Below are positions 15,865 through 28,072 of a stretch of 45,797 nucleotides of DNA, one piece after another. The first letter of the stretch is position 1; every line of letters starts with the position of its first letter. Source of the stretch: JADLBR01 sp020847615 (lineage in GTDB: Bacteria > Verrucomicrobiota > Verrucomicrobiia > JADLBR01). The notes beneath the pieces were generated by a model. The model did no database searches. It saw only the letters and a list, made by a program, of their open reading frames with translations, and was not told the origin of the DNA. A program made the position numbers and the translations under genes. The stretch lies in the NCBI GenBank assembly GCA_026646655.1, contig JAPKHT010000024.1, positions 1 to 45,797 of the forward strand, written 5' to 3'.

Positions 15865-17043
15865 CTAATCGTCGTGGTCGGGTGCGGCGGTTCTCGGGAG
15901 GACGGCCGCTGCCCAGATGGCGATGCCGAGGATCCACGCGAGCGCGGCGTAGGCGAGGTGGGTCAATCGGATCTCTGGGAGGAAGTCGGCCGAGATACGG
16001 GTGGCCAGGGCGATGATGGCCAAGATGGCGAACGCGCGGAGCGAGCGGACGCGCCCGCGGAACAGGTGCGACGCGCCGCCGTGGCCGAGCACCACGCGCG
16101 TGGCGACCGCGACCGTCAGGATGCCAAAGCCACCGATGAAGAGCAGGTGCGCCCAGGCGACCGCGGGCGGGGGCGCGAAGGCCCCCGCGGCGAAGGCGCA
16201 GAGCAACAGGACGATTGCGGTGGCCGCGCAGCGCGAGATCGTGCCGGTGGGCCGGGCGCGGTGGAGGGGCAACTGCCAGAGGATGAAGCCGGCGGCCGCG
16301 GCGAGGCGGAGGAGGTTGGCGGCGGCCCGATGGCCGAGGGTCTCGATGGCGAATGATGCAAGGACGGTGGCGCCGGCGGCGAGGGCGGCCGTGGCGCCGG
16401 CGGTCCATCCGGGCGGCGGGGCGAGTGCCTCGGGAAAATCCTGCCGGTTTGGGAGGTCGAAGAACCTGGGCAGGAGGAAGGCGCCCACGCCCATGACGGG
16501 GAGGAGGAGGAAGCCCTGGTACAAGAGCAGCCGGGCGAGGGAGTCGTGCCAGGGAGGAAGACCCGCGAGCGGGCCGAAGATGAAAAGGGTGGCGCCGGCC
16601 AGTGCGGAGAGGAGGCCCATGGCGGCCAGCGCGAAAGAGGGCGGGGGGAGATCCCTGCGGACGATCGCGCGGATGCCCAGCGACGCGACAAGGCAGAGCA
16701 TGGCGAGCAGGAACATCTGGTCGCCCCAGAGCGGGTGTCCCGCGGTGTGCAGGGCGGAGGCGGCGACGAGCAGCGCGGCCAGGGAACCCGCCTCGACGAC
16801 GGTGAAACCCGGGGCCCCGATCAGTCGCGGCACGGCCGTGCCGAGGAAGCCGAAGACAAAACAGGCGAGGAAGCCCTCGGTCATGACCCGCGCGTGCGCG
16901 GCGCCCGGATAGGCGGGCAGGATGCCCCAGGCGTGAAGCGGCCAGAGCAGGGTCCCGTGGATCGCGAGCAGCGCGCCGGTTGGGAACAGCAGGCGGTAAG
17001 GCTGGCCCGCGAGCAGCGCGAGGAACGGGGGGCGCTCAGGCAT
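15865..17043 (-). CDS. nnrS: NnrS family membrane protein
   Basis: A 392-residue protein with about twelve hydrophobic helices and the NnrS features: PYRLLFPTGALLAI near the start, HARVMTEGFLACFVFGFLGTAVPRL, GAFLLPRFF and WAHLLFIGGFGILTVAVATRVVLGHGG, with conserved His residues likely to bind haem or copper. NnrS proteins protect against nitric oxide stress in denitrifiers and pathogens. Its start overlaps the argH stop by 8 bp (ATGCCTGA), so its translation is coupled to argH. No nitric oxide reductase or nitrite reductase is in this window. Confidence 0.9.
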   Translation of the reverse strand: MPERPPFLALLAGQPYRLLFPTGALLAIHGTLLWPLHAWGILPAYPGAAHARVMTEGFLACFVFGFLGTAVPRLIGAPGFTVVEAGSLAALLVAASALHTAGHPLWGDQMFLLAMLCLVASLGIRAIVRRDLPPPSFALAAMGLLSALAGATLFIFGPLAGLPPWHDSLARLLLYQGFLLLPVMGVGAFLLPRFFDLPNRQDFPEALAPPPGWTAGATAALAAGATVLASFAIETLGHRAAANLLRLAAAAGFILWQLPLHRARPTGTISRCAATAIVLLLCAFAAGAFAPPPAVAWAHLLFIGGFGILTVAVATRVVLGHGGASHLFRGRVRSLRAFAILAIIALATRISADFLPEIRLTHLAYAALAWILGIAIWAAAVLPRTAAPDHDD

Positions 17044-18469
17044 CGCCGTCCTGCCCGGAGTCGCGGTTGAGAATGCGGCGCCAGCGCGCTATTTCCTTGC
17101 GGGCTAGGCCGGGGTTTGGGGAGCCGGCTGTCGCGCGGGCGCCCAGCCTGCGGCGGGCGCCGGAGCGCAGGAGGTCGGCGGCGCCGGCGAGTTCGGGCGA
17201 GATCGCGAGCCATTCGTCCGGGGACAGGTCGCCGATATCGCGGCCCGAATCCTGCGCGACGCGGACGGCCGTGCCGACGAGGCGGTGCGCCTCTCGGAAG
17301 GGGACGCCGCGGCGTACGAGATCATCGGCGATATCGGTGGCGAGGAGGGAGGGGTCGGCGGCGGCGCGGCGCATGGCGCGGGTGTCGAACTGGGCGGCGG
17401 CCATGACGTCGGCCATGAGGTCGAGGCAGTCGCGGAGTGTGTCGGCGGTATCGAAGAGCCGCTGCTTGTCCTCCTGGAGGTCGCGGTTGTACGTCATCGG
17501 CAGGCCCTTGAGGGTGACCAGCAGGGCGACGAGGTTGCCCACGACGCGCCCGGACTTGCCGCGGACGAGTTCCGGGACATCGGGGTTCTTCTTCTGGGGC
17601 ATGAGGCTCGAGCCGGTGGTGTGCGCGTCGGCCAGCCGGACGAACGCGAACTCCGCGGATGCCCAGAGGATGAGGTCCTCGGCGAGGCGGGAGAGGTGCA
17701 CGGCACAGATCGCGGCCGCCGCAAGGAATTCGGCGATGAAGTCGCGGTCGCTGACGGCGTCCATGGAGTTGGCGGCGACGCGCGGGCGGCCGCGCGAGTC
17801 CACGAAGCCCAGCTCGCGCGCGGTGGCCTCGCGGTCGAGGGGGAGGGTGCTGCCGGCGAGGGCGCCGCAGCCGAGGGGGCAGACGTTGGTGCGGGCGTGG
17901 GCATCCTCGAGCCGGCGGTGGTCCCGATCCAGCATCTCGACGTAGGCCAAGAGGTGATGGGCGAGCAGCACCGGCTGCGCGCGCTGGAGGTGGGTGTAGC
18001 CGGGCATGGGGGCGGCGGTGTTTGCCTCGGCGGCCTGGACCAGGGCGGCCTGGAGCTTGCGCATGGCGGCCTGCTGCGACCGGATCTCGTCCTTGAGCCA
18101 GAGGCGCACCGTGGTGGCCACCTGGTCGTTGCGGCTGCGCGCGGTGTGCAGTTTCGCGCCGGCGGGGGTGATCTCGGTGAGGGCGGCCTCGATGTTCATG
18201 TGCACGTCCTCGAGGTCCTCGCGCCACGTGAATGAACCCTCGCGCACGCGGGCGGCGATCTTCCCAAGGCCCTCCTCGATCTGGGCGAACTCCTGCCGGG
18301 TGATGAAGCCGGTGGCCGAGAGCATCCGGGCGTGCGCCAGGCTCCCGCGGATATCGTGCTCCGCGAGGCGCCGGTCGAAGGAGACCGATTCGGTGAACCG
18401 GCGGATCTTCTCCGCGGGCGCCTCGTGGAAGCGCCCGCCCCAGGGTGTTGCGGCTCCTGTGCCTGCCAT
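17036..18469 (-). CDS. argH: Argininosuccinate lyase
   Basis: A 477-residue enzyme that splits argininosuccinate into arginine and fumarate. Motifs: WGGRFHEAP near the start, DVHMNIEAALTE, LHTARSRNDQVATTVRLW, PGYTHLQRAQPVLLAHHLLAY, and the fumarase/lyase signature GSSLMPQKKNPD. The start at 18469 gives MAGTGAATPWGGRF; longer upstream readings run into the divergent coaD promoter region. It is the first gene of argH-nnrS-purM. The last 30 residues are longer and more basic than in many ArgH proteins. Confidence 0.95.
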   Translation of the reverse strand: MAGTGAATPWGGRFHEAPAEKIRRFTESVSFDRRLAEHDIRGSLAHARMLSATGFITRQEFAQIEEGLGKIAARVREGSFTWREDLEDVHMNIEAALTEITPAGAKLHTARSRNDQVATTVRLWLKDEIRSQQAAMRKLQAALVQAAEANTAAPMPGYTHLQRAQPVLLAHHLLAYVEMLDRDHRRLEDAHARTNVCPLGCGALAGSTLPLDREATARELGFVDSRGRPRVAANSMDAVSDRDFIAEFLAAAAICAVHLSRLAEDLILWASAEFAFVRLADAHTTGSSLMPQKKNPDVPELVRGKSGRVVGNLVALLVTLKGLPMTYNRDLQEDKQRLFDTADTLRDCLDLMADVMAAAQFDTRAMRRAAADPSLLATDIADDLVRRGVPFREAHRLVGTAVRVAQDSGRDIGDLSPDEWLAISPELAGAADLLRSGARRRLGARATAGSPNPGLARKEIARWRRILNRDSGQDGDA

Positions 18470-18587
18470 GGGTGGGAGGTTACTCGGGGGGAGGGGGGCC
18501 ATCAACATCCAACAACCGGCCTCCGGGGCCATATCCGGCAGCAAGATTTGGGTTGAATGCCGGGCCTTGTGGCCGAAAAGTGCGTGG

Positions 18588-19088
18588 ATGGACCGGCCCG
18601 AAAGAGTGGCTTTGTATCCCGGCAGCTTCGACCCCGTCACGAATGGGCACCTGGACGTGGCGCAGCGGGCGATGGAGCTGTTCGACCGCGTGATCTTTGG
18701 GATCGCGGTGCACACGCCCAAGAAGACGCTTTTTGATGCGGAGGAGCGGGTGGGGTTGGCGCGGGAGGCGCTGGCCGGGGCCGGTGGCCGCGTGGAGGTG
18801 GCCGTGTTCGAGGGGCTGCTGGTCGATTTCGCCAGGCGGCGTGGGGTGACGGCGATCGTGCGGGGGCTCCGTGCGGTGGCGGACTTCGAGTTCGAGTTCC
18901 AGATCGCGCTGGTGAACCGGAATTTCGCCCCGGAGATCGAGACGATCTTCATGATGCCCAAGGAGAGCCTGATCTACCTCAGTTCCTCCCTGATCAAAGA
19001 GATCGCGCAACTCGGCGGCGACGTGTCGGCGCTGGTGCCGCCCAACGTGGACCGGGCGCTGAGGAAGAAATTCGGGGCGGTTCGATGA
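18588..19088 (+). CDS. coaD: Phosphopantetheine adenylyltransferase
   Basis: A 166-residue nucleotidyltransferase that makes dephospho-CoA from 4'-phosphopantetheine and ATP. It shows YPGSFDPVTNGHLDVAQRA with the T/HxGH site, RGLRAVADFEFEFQIALVNR, and the SSSLIKEIAQLGGDVS block. Length is near the family norm of about 160. Its stop overlaps the DUF177 gene by 4 bp (ATGA). It opens a plus-strand operon serving CoA and fatty acid synthesis and diverges from argH over 118 bp. Confidence 0.96.
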   Translation: MDRPERVALYPGSFDPVTNGHLDVAQRAMELFDRVIFGIAVHTPKKTLFDAEERVGLAREALAGAGGRVEVAVFEGLLVDFARRRGVTAIVRGLRAVADFEFEFQIALVNRNFAPEIETIFMMPKESLIYLSSSLIKEIAQLGGDVSALVPPNVDRALRKKFGAVR

Positions 19089-19552
19089 AGATCCATATTC
19101 TCCAGATCCCGGATGAGGGCCTGTTTCTGGAGGGCGACGAGCCGGCCGATCTGATCAACTGGCCTGATTTCACCCCGTCGGGTCCGGTGCGGTACCGCGT
19201 GGAGGCGACCTATCGGGGCGGCAACCTGCTGGTGCGCGGCCAGTTGCGTCTGGAGGGGACGGTGCCGTGCGCGCGGTGCCTGCACCCGCTGCCCGTGTCG
19301 GTGGAGGTGGCCGATTTCACGGCCCTTGTGGAGCAACCGGAGGGCGAGTGCGTGGACTTGACGGAACAGGTGCGGGAGGACATCCTACTCGCTCTGCCCG
19401 CCTATGTCCGGTGTGAGCTGGACGCCTCGCAGCGCTGCCCGATCACGGGCCAGCAGTGGGGTGATTTGGCGGGCGAACGGCCGGCGTCGATACAGTCCGA
19501 TGTCTGGTCGGCCCTTGATAAGCTGGGCAAGAGAGAAAAAGAGAAGGATTGA
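19085..19552 (+). CDS. DUF177 (YceD-like) protein
   Basis: A 155-residue protein of the DUF177 family, usually encoded just before rpmF as here. The conserved part includes RGQLRLEGTVPCARCLHPLPVSVEVADF with a CxxC pair, followed by an acidic patch (EGECVDLTEQVREDILLALP) and a further Cys pair (CELDASQRCP). The family has been linked to 23S rRNA accumulation in plants and bacteria. It overlaps coaD by 4 bp and ends 6 bp before rpmF, so the three are probably translated from one message. Confidence 0.85.
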   Translation: MKIHILQIPDEGLFLEGDEPADLINWPDFTPSGPVRYRVEATYRGGNLLVRGQLRLEGTVPCARCLHPLPVSVEVADFTALVEQPEGECVDLTEQVREDILLALPAYVRCELDASQRCPITGQQWGDLAGERPASIQSDVWSALDKLGKREKEKD

Positions 19553-19558
19553 TAGTTT

Positions 19559-19747
19559 ATGGGCGTCCCGAAGCGCAGGAGTTCGAAGATGCGTATGCGG
19601 ATCCGCAAGGCGGCGAACCGCTGGCGCGCGCCAAAGCTGGCCGAGTGCCCGCAGTGCGGCGCAAAGTTCCAGTCGCACCGTGCCTGTCCGTCGTGCGGTT
19701 ATCACCGCGGCCGGCAGGTCCTGACGATCGAGTCGGCGGCCGAGTGA
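19559..19747 (+). CDS. rpmF: 50S ribosomal protein L32
   Basis: A 62-residue basic protein starting MGVPKRRSSKMRMRIRKA. It has two Cys pairs (CPQCG and CPSCG), so it is the zinc-binding form of L32. It lies in the standard order after DUF177 and before plsX, a linkage conserved across many bacteria that ties ribosome protein supply to lipid synthesis genes. Confidence 0.96.
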   Translation: MGVPKRRSSKMRMRIRKAANRWRAPKLAECPQCGAKFQSHRACPSCGYHRGRQVLTIESAAE

Positions 19748-19766
19748 GCCGTCTGGCGCACGCGCC

Positions 19767-20816
19767 ATGAAGATCGCCCTCGACGGCATGGGGGGGGATT
19801 GGGCCCCGGCCAATCCGGTGTCTGGGGCCATCGAGGCCCTGGGGCGATTTTCTGGCATCGAGAAGCTGTATCTGGTGGGGCGGGAGGAGGCGTTAAAGGC
19901 CGAGCTGGACAAGCACGGGCGGGCGCCGCACCAGATCGAGATTGTCCCGGCGTCCCAGGTGGTCGAGATGGGGGACGCCGCGATCGACAGCGTGCGTCGG
20001 AAGAAGGACTCGTCGATCAGCCGGGCGGTGGACCTGGTCAAGGGCGGCGACGCGCAGGCGGTGGTGTCGGCGGGTCACACGGGAGCGGCCGTTGCGGCGT
20101 CGACGGTTAAGCTGCGGAATCTCCCGGGCGTGGTGCGGCCCGGCATCGCGACGGTGCTGCCGACGGAGACGAACCTATTCGTGCTGATCGACGCGGGGGC
20201 GAACATCGACGCGAAGCCGGTGCACCTGGGGCAGTACGCGATCATGGGGGCGGCGTATTCGGAGCACGTCTTGGGATTCAAGAACCCGTCCGTGGGGCTG
20301 ATGAGCATCGGGACCGAGGAGGTCAAGGGCAACGAGCTGACCAAGGAGGCGTTCAAGCTGCTGAGCGCGCTCCCGATCAATTTTCGCGGGAACGTGGAGG
20401 GGCACGATCTTTTTGAGAATCCGGTGGAGGTCGTCGTGTGCGACGGGTTCGTGGGCAACGTGGTGCTGAAGACGTCGGAGAGCATCGCCTCGGCGATGCT
20501 GCACTGGCTCAAGCACGAGCTGACGCGGAATCCCCTGAGGATGTTCGGGGCGATGCTGGCCCGGGGGGCGTTCCGGGCGATCAAGCGCAAGACCAATTAC
20601 GAGGAGTACGGGGGTTCGCCGCTGCTGGGCGTGAATGGCATCTGCATCATCGCGCACGGCTCGTCGACCCCGCTGGCGATCACCAACGCGATCCGGGTGG
20701 CGGCGGAATCGATACGCCACGACCTGAATCCCCATATCGTAGAGAGGATCGCGGCGGCCCGCGAGCTATTCGGCGCGACCGATGAGGCGGCGCCCACAAC
20801 CCCACCCACAGCATGA
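19767..20816 (+). CDS. plsX: Phosphate acyltransferase PlsX
   Basis: A 349-residue enzyme that makes acyl-phosphate from acyl-ACP for phospholipid synthesis. Family blocks: MKIALDGMGGDWAP at the start, SSISRAVDLVKGGDAQAVVSAGHTGA, LIDAGANIDAKP, PSVGLMSIGTEEVKGN, NVEGHDLF, VVVCDGFVGNVVLKTSE and GGSPLLGVNGICIIAHGSS. Length is normal. It overlaps fabH by 4 bp (ATGA). Confidence 0.97.
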   Translation: MKIALDGMGGDWAPANPVSGAIEALGRFSGIEKLYLVGREEALKAELDKHGRAPHQIEIVPASQVVEMGDAAIDSVRRKKDSSISRAVDLVKGGDAQAVVSAGHTGAAVAASTVKLRNLPGVVRPGIATVLPTETNLFVLIDAGANIDAKPVHLGQYAIMGAAYSEHVLGFKNPSVGLMSIGTEEVKGNELTKEAFKLLSALPINFRGNVEGHDLFENPVEVVVCDGFVGNVVLKTSESIASAMLHWLKHELTRNPLRMFGAMLARGAFRAIKRKTNYEEYGGSPLLGVNGICIIAHGSSTPLAITNAIRVAAESIRHDLNPHIVERIAAARELFGATDEAAPTTPPTA

Positions 20817-21841
20817 ATCCAGTCGAATCCGAGGCCAGAGAGCCGGGCGTGGTCCGCCCGGGGCGGAGCGTCCACATCGCCGGCATCGGTTCGTACGCGC
20901 CCGAGCGGGTGCTGACGAACCAGGAGTTGGAGAAGATGGTGGACACCACCGACGAGTGGATCATGACGCGCTCGGGCATCCGAGAGCGGCGCATCGCGGC
21001 CGAGGGGCAGTCGACCTCGGACCTCGGGGCGGAGGCGGCGCGGGCGGCGCTGGCGGACGCGGGCCTGGGGCCCGGCGACGTGGACCTGATCATCGTGGCG
21101 ACGGCGAGCCCCGACATGCTGTTTCCTTCCACGGCCTGCCAGCTGCAGCACAAGCTGGGCGCGAGGAAGGTGGCGGCGTTCGACATTTCGGCGGCCTGCT
21201 CCGGGTTCATATACGCGCTTGAGGTGGGCAGGCAATTCGTGGCCAGCGGGGCGCACGACACCGTGCTGGTGGTGGGCGCGGACAAGCTCTCCTCGATCAC
21301 CGACTGGACCGACCGTGCGACGTGCGTGCTATTTGGGGACGCGGCCGGGGCGGTGGTGCTGCGGCACGAGCCGGGCCGGCGGGGGATCCTCTCGACGCTC
21401 CTGGGCGCGGATGGTTCGCAGAAGGAGATCCTGAACGTTCCCGCGGGGGGGTCGGCGATGCCGGCGACGGAGCAGACGGTGCGCGACCGGATGCACTGCA
21501 TCCGGATGAGCGGGCGGGAGGTCTTCAAGCTCGCGGTGAACGCGATGCTCGGGGCGGCGAGGGAGGCCCTGGCGAAGAGCGGCCTTTCGCTGGACGAGAT
21601 CTCGTGCGTGATACCGCATCAGGCGAACATGCGGATCATCGAGGCGATATCGGACCGGCTGGGCATCGGGATGGAGCGGTTCCAGGTGAACCTGCAGCAG
21701 TATGGCAACACGTCGGCGGCCTCGATCCCGGTGGCGCTGGACGAGGCGGTCAAGCGCGGGCGGATCAAGCGGGGCGACAACGTGCTGCTGGTGGCATTCG
21801 GCGGCGGGCTGACCTGGGGGAGCGCGGTCCTGCAGTGGTGA
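20813..21841 (+). CDS. fabH: Beta-ketoacyl-ACP synthase III
   Basis: A 342-residue enzyme that starts fatty acid synthesis by condensing acetyl-CoA with malonyl-ACP. It has the Cys-His-Asn triad: AACSGFIYAL (Cys), IPHQANMRI (His) and YGNTSAAS (Asn), plus TTDEWIMTRSGIRERR near the N-terminus and FGGGLTWGS at the end. About 20 extra residues precede the core compared with E. coli FabH. It is the last clear gene of the coaD operon; a possible promoter follows its stop within 20 bp. Confidence 0.97.
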   Translation: MNPVESEAREPGVVRPGRSVHIAGIGSYAPERVLTNQELEKMVDTTDEWIMTRSGIRERRIAAEGQSTSDLGAEAARAALADAGLGPGDVDLIIVATASPDMLFPSTACQLQHKLGARKVAAFDISAACSGFIYALEVGRQFVASGAHDTVLVVGADKLSSITDWTDRATCVLFGDAAGAVVLRHEPGRRGILSTLLGADGSQKEILNVPAGGSAMPATEQTVRDRMHCIRMSGREVFKLAVNAMLGAAREALAKSGLSLDEISCVIPHQANMRIIEAISDRLGIGMERFQVNLQQYGNTSAASIPVALDEAVKRGRIKRGDNVLLVAFGGGLTWGSAVLQW

Positions 21842-21859
21842 ATATCCCGCGGTGGTGAA

Positions 21860-21891
21860 TTGACAGTCTGGGGGCCGGTGGTAGCTATAAG
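21860..21891 (+). promoter_or_regulatory. Candidate promoter
   Basis: A perfect TTGACA at 21860-21865 is followed by TATAAG at 21886-21891, a 20-bp spacer that is longer than the usual 17. It lies between fabH and the PilZ-like gene, whose strong Shine-Dalgarno starts about 20 bp further on. The spacing makes this tentative. Confidence 0.4.
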
Positions 21892-21924
21892 TGCTGCGAG
21901 CCCGAGGTGGCTCCGGAGGACAGC

Positions 21925-22227
21925 ATGACTTATAGGGACTGCGAGGGCGGTTCGAGGCGCCGCGGGGGCGGCGGGGACCTGTTTGAGGATTCGCCCTGTT
22001 TTTTGGCGCAGTCCTTCGAGTTGCACCCGAGGGGCGTGCGGATGCGGACGCGGTCGCGCTTTGAGGTGGGGGTGGAGCTGGCGCTGAGTCTCAAGACCGC
22101 GGAGGGCGAGCTGGCGGTGTCGGGCTTTGTCGTGGACTGCACTCCGGCGTCCGACGAGCCGGGCGCGTTTGACCTGACGGCATTTTTCCAGGTCAATCGT
22201 ACAGGAAGTGCTCGCGCTGGAGTTTGA
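21925..22227 (+). CDS. Small PilZ-like protein
   Basis: A 100-residue protein with a Gly/Arg-rich N-terminus and a core of predicted beta strands (about residues 30-90): SFELHPRGVRMRTRSRF, VGVELALSLK, VSGFVVDCTPA and AFDLTAFFQV. The pattern resembles PilZ-fold proteins, but the cyclic-di-GMP motif (RxxxR and D/NxSxxG) is not convincingly complete, so it may not bind that ligand. GGAGGA sits at the right distance before the ATG, which supports this start. Its last 35 bp overlap the convergent end of the TPR protein gene. Confidence 0.6.
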   Translation: MTYRDCEGGSRRRGGGGDLFEDSPCFLAQSFELHPRGVRMRTRSRFEVGVELALSLKTAEGELAVSGFVVDCTPASDEPGAFDLTAFFQVNRTGSARAGV

Positions 22228-24729
22228 GGCGGCGGGTGCGCCAGGCGGCGGCATCTGGGCCGCCCAGCGATTCGGCGAGGCGGTAGACGGAGAGTGCGCC
22301 GGCCCAATCCCCGCTGGACTCGAGGATGCGGGCGGCGTCGGATGCGGCCTTGCCAAACCAGTGGTATTCCGGGATGCGGGGGGCTGGGGCGTCGCCCTCC
22401 TGTCCCCCGTAGACGACGTCGGTGAATGCCTCGAGCGCCTCTGCGGCGCGGCCCTCCTTCTCGAGCGTCTGGCCCTTTTTCCAACCGGCCTCGTGGATGA
22501 GGTCGGGCCGGGTGGCGCGCAGGGATTCCTCGGAGAGCACCTCGTCGTAGATGGCGGTGGCGCGCGCGTAGCGTTTCGGGTCGGTGGCCGCGAGGCGGTA
22601 ATGGCAGTCGGCCTCCCCGATGCGGGCCATGGCGAGCACCTCGGCGGCGGGGGGCGGCGCGATGGTGGCGACGGACTCATAGACGGCGAGGGCCTCCTTG
22701 AACTTGGCCTGCAGCCGGAGGGCGTGGCCCTGGCCGACGCGCGCCTCCCCGAGGCGCGTCGACTTGGGGTGCTCTTTGGCGAGTTCCTCGAAGAGGGCGA
22801 TGGCGGGTTCGGGGTCGTCCCGGCGCAGGGCGGCCAATCCGGCGAAGTAGAGGGCGTCGTCAGCGAGATCGTGTTTGCGCGTATTGCGGGCCAGGCGGGT
22901 GAACCAGGTTTGCGCGTTGGCGAAGTCCTCGCTGGTGAAGTAGGCCTCGCCGATGCGGAAGAGGATGTCGCCGGCGACGGGCGAGTCGGGGAATTTCTGG
23001 AGGAGGTCCTTGAGGGACGCGATGGAGGCCTCCGGGGTATCGGTGCCGAGCTGCCTGCGCGCGGCGAGCGCGAGGAACTGGGCCTCAGGGATGTGGGTTC
23101 CCGAGGGGTAGTGGGTCACGAGCTCGTTGAGCTGGGACAGGGCCTCGTCCAGCCTGCCCTCGCGCATGAGCGATTTGGCGATCTCGAAGAGGATGACGTG
23201 GCGCCTCGGGGATTGCGGGAAGTCGTCGAGGATCTGCTGCCATCGGGCGCGGGCCTGTCCCTCACGGCGGAGATTGGTCTCGAGTCGGCCCTGTTCGGCG
23301 ACGGCGGTTTCCTTGAGCAGGCTTTCCGGGAATCGCGAGGCGAAGCGACGATAGAGGGCAACGAGTTCCTCGGCCTTGCCCTGGCGGGAGAGGCAGAGCA
23401 TGGCGTTGAAGAGCGCCTTTTCGTGGAGCGCGGCCGCCTCGGGTTTCTCGGAGATGGCCAGGAAAGCGTCGTGGGCTTCGCCGAAGCGCCCGAGCGAGAA
23501 GAGGATCCCCGCGGACCGGAACTGGCACTCGGCGGCCTGTGGGGGGTCCGGGGATTGCTCGGCGGCGGCGATGAGCAAGGCGAGGCCGCGATCCGGGTCG
23601 CCGCGGGCGGCGATGGTCTCGCCCGCGCGCGACAGGGCGGCGGCGGCCCAGGCGCTCTTGGGGAAGCGCTTGGCGGCGGCGTTCCACGTCGCGAGCGCGG
23701 CGTCGACCTGCTGGGAGGCGAGTTCGGCCTCGGCGATCGCGAGCAGGGTGGGGCCCGCGACGTGGGCGACGGGCTCCTCGTCGGCGATGCGCCTGAGCCG
23801 GGACAGGGTGTCGCGGAGCGCGCCGGCCTTGCCGGCGGCCTCGATCATTTTTCGGGCCGCGGTGAGCCGGGCGGTCTCGTCGGCGCCCTGGATGAGCACT
23901 TTCTCGAGCGATTCGAGTGCCTTGCCGGGATCGTCCAAGGCGAGGGCGCACTCGCCGTGGCGGAGCCAGGCTTGCACGAGGAGGTCGGGCCGGACGGGTC
24001 CGGGCTCGGAGGTGATCTGCTCGAAGTGCCCGAGGGCCTTGGCGTGGTCGCCCGAGGCGAGGAGGATCTCGCCCAGCCAGAAATGGGCCTCGAGCCGGGC
24101 GGGGGGCGCGGGTTGGGAGACGAGGAGGTCGGTCAAGGTCTGCGCGGCGTCGGTGGAACGGCCGGCGCGGAGCTGCCAGCGGGCCTGGAGCACGCGGGCG
24201 CCCTGTGCGAAGTCTGGGGAAGCGGGGCTGCGCGCGATGACATCGAGGATGCCCTCGCCCTCGGTGGCCTTGTCCCCGCCGAGGTTGAGGAGGGTCCACG
24301 CGAGGCCGAGCCGGGCCTCCGGGGCGCGCGGGTAATCGGGATTTAGGGTGAGGAGGTCGCGGTAGAGACGCTCGGCCTCGGGGAATCGCCCGAGGTCGGA
24401 ATGGGCGTCCGCGGCGAGGTGGAGGGCCTCGGGGCTGGGCTTTTTCCGGGGGGCGTCCTTGAGGAGTGGATCGAGGGTGGCGAGGGCTTCGGCGTGCCGG
24501 CCCTGCTCGTGCTGGGCCGTGGCGAGCCACTGCCGCGCGAGGGGGGCGGATGGGCTCTTCGGAAAACCGGACAGGAAGGCGCGCGCCTTGATCTCTGCGA
24601 CGGGGAAGATCTGGTCCTGGATCGTGCGGCGGACGGCCTCGATGGCCTCGGCCTCGGGGTCCGGCGGCGCGGGGCGGGCCGGTGCGGTGATCGCGACGAG
24701 GGCGAGGGCTGCGATGATCGGTGGTGTCT

Positions 24730-24733
<4 letters not shown>
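22193..24733 (-). CDS. Large exported tetratricopeptide-repeat protein
   Basis: An 846-residue protein with a signal peptide (MKTPPIIAALALVAITAPARP) and then helical TPR units almost to the end. Recognisable repeats include FPKSPSAPLARQWLATAQHE, FPEAERLYRDLLTLNPDYPRA, YPSGTHIPEAQFLALAARR and FANAQTWFTRLARNTRKH. Such proteins act as scaffolds in the periplasm or at the outer membrane, as in BamD/YfiO-like and YbgF-like proteins; no partner can be named here. It overlaps uvrA by 4 bp (ATGA), so it is co-translated with it. It ends convergently, 35 bp inside the PilZ-like gene. Confidence 0.85.
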
Positions 24734-27645
<2,912 letters not shown>

Positions 27646-28072
27646 AAGCGTAACCCACGATTCTGGCACGGGATGGTGCGGGGGACAAGCGGCATCGCGG
27701 GTACTGTCGGCGGCGGTTCGAAACCAGATGTCTGAGACGGTGCGGCCCGTTACGGGCAAATGTCGGGGTCGAAAATCGTCCCCGAGGGCCCCAGTCCGGC
27801 CGGAGCCGTGGCGGAAGCTCTTGATGCTGTGGAGAAATCTGTGGTCCGACCCCGATGTTCCAACGCGCGCGCGCGGTCCAGCACCATTGTCAGTCCGGCC
27901 CCTGCTCTGGCCCATGGCTTGTCGCAGACGGTCTCATCGGCCATCGAGTTCCCCTTGTTTCGTTCCCGCAACCGATGTAGTCATCTGCGCCCCGCCCTTG
28001 CGCAGCGGCCGATGGTATTGACGGAAAGGCGTGGCCATCGCGCGACGCGGAGGCGATGAGGAAGAGAACCGC
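27646..28072. other. Intergenic region between divergent uvrA and GH29 gene
   Basis: This 427-bp stretch should hold the promoters for uvrA and the fucosidase. I see no clear -35/-10 pair. It contains a hairpin at 27763-27785 (TCGGGG-CGA with its complement, AAA loop) and a possible short minus-strand gene at 27750-27944. A TTGACG at 28018 lacks a matching -10 element. Confidence 0.5.
27750..27944 (-). CDS. Possible small hypothetical protein
   Basis: A 64-residue frame begins MADETVCDKPWARAGAG and is preceded by AAGGGGAACTCG, a reasonable Shine-Dalgarno. The sequence resembles no family I know and has neither a signal nor a membrane segment. In DNA this GC-rich it could arise by chance; its last part overlaps a hairpin. 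It would be transcribed towards uvrA. Confidence 0.25.
   Translation of the reverse strand: MADETVCDKPWARAGAGLTMVLDRARALEHRGRTTDFSTASRASATAPAGLGPSGTIFDPDICP

Noticed and set aside
27712..27728. GGTTCGAAACC, which looks like a tRNA T-loop
   Set aside because: No acceptor stem, anticodon arm or D arm can be formed around it.
28018..28045. TTGACG as a -35 element for the fucosidase gene
   Set aside because: No AT-containing -10 box is found 15-20 bp downstream; the following DNA is almost all G and C.
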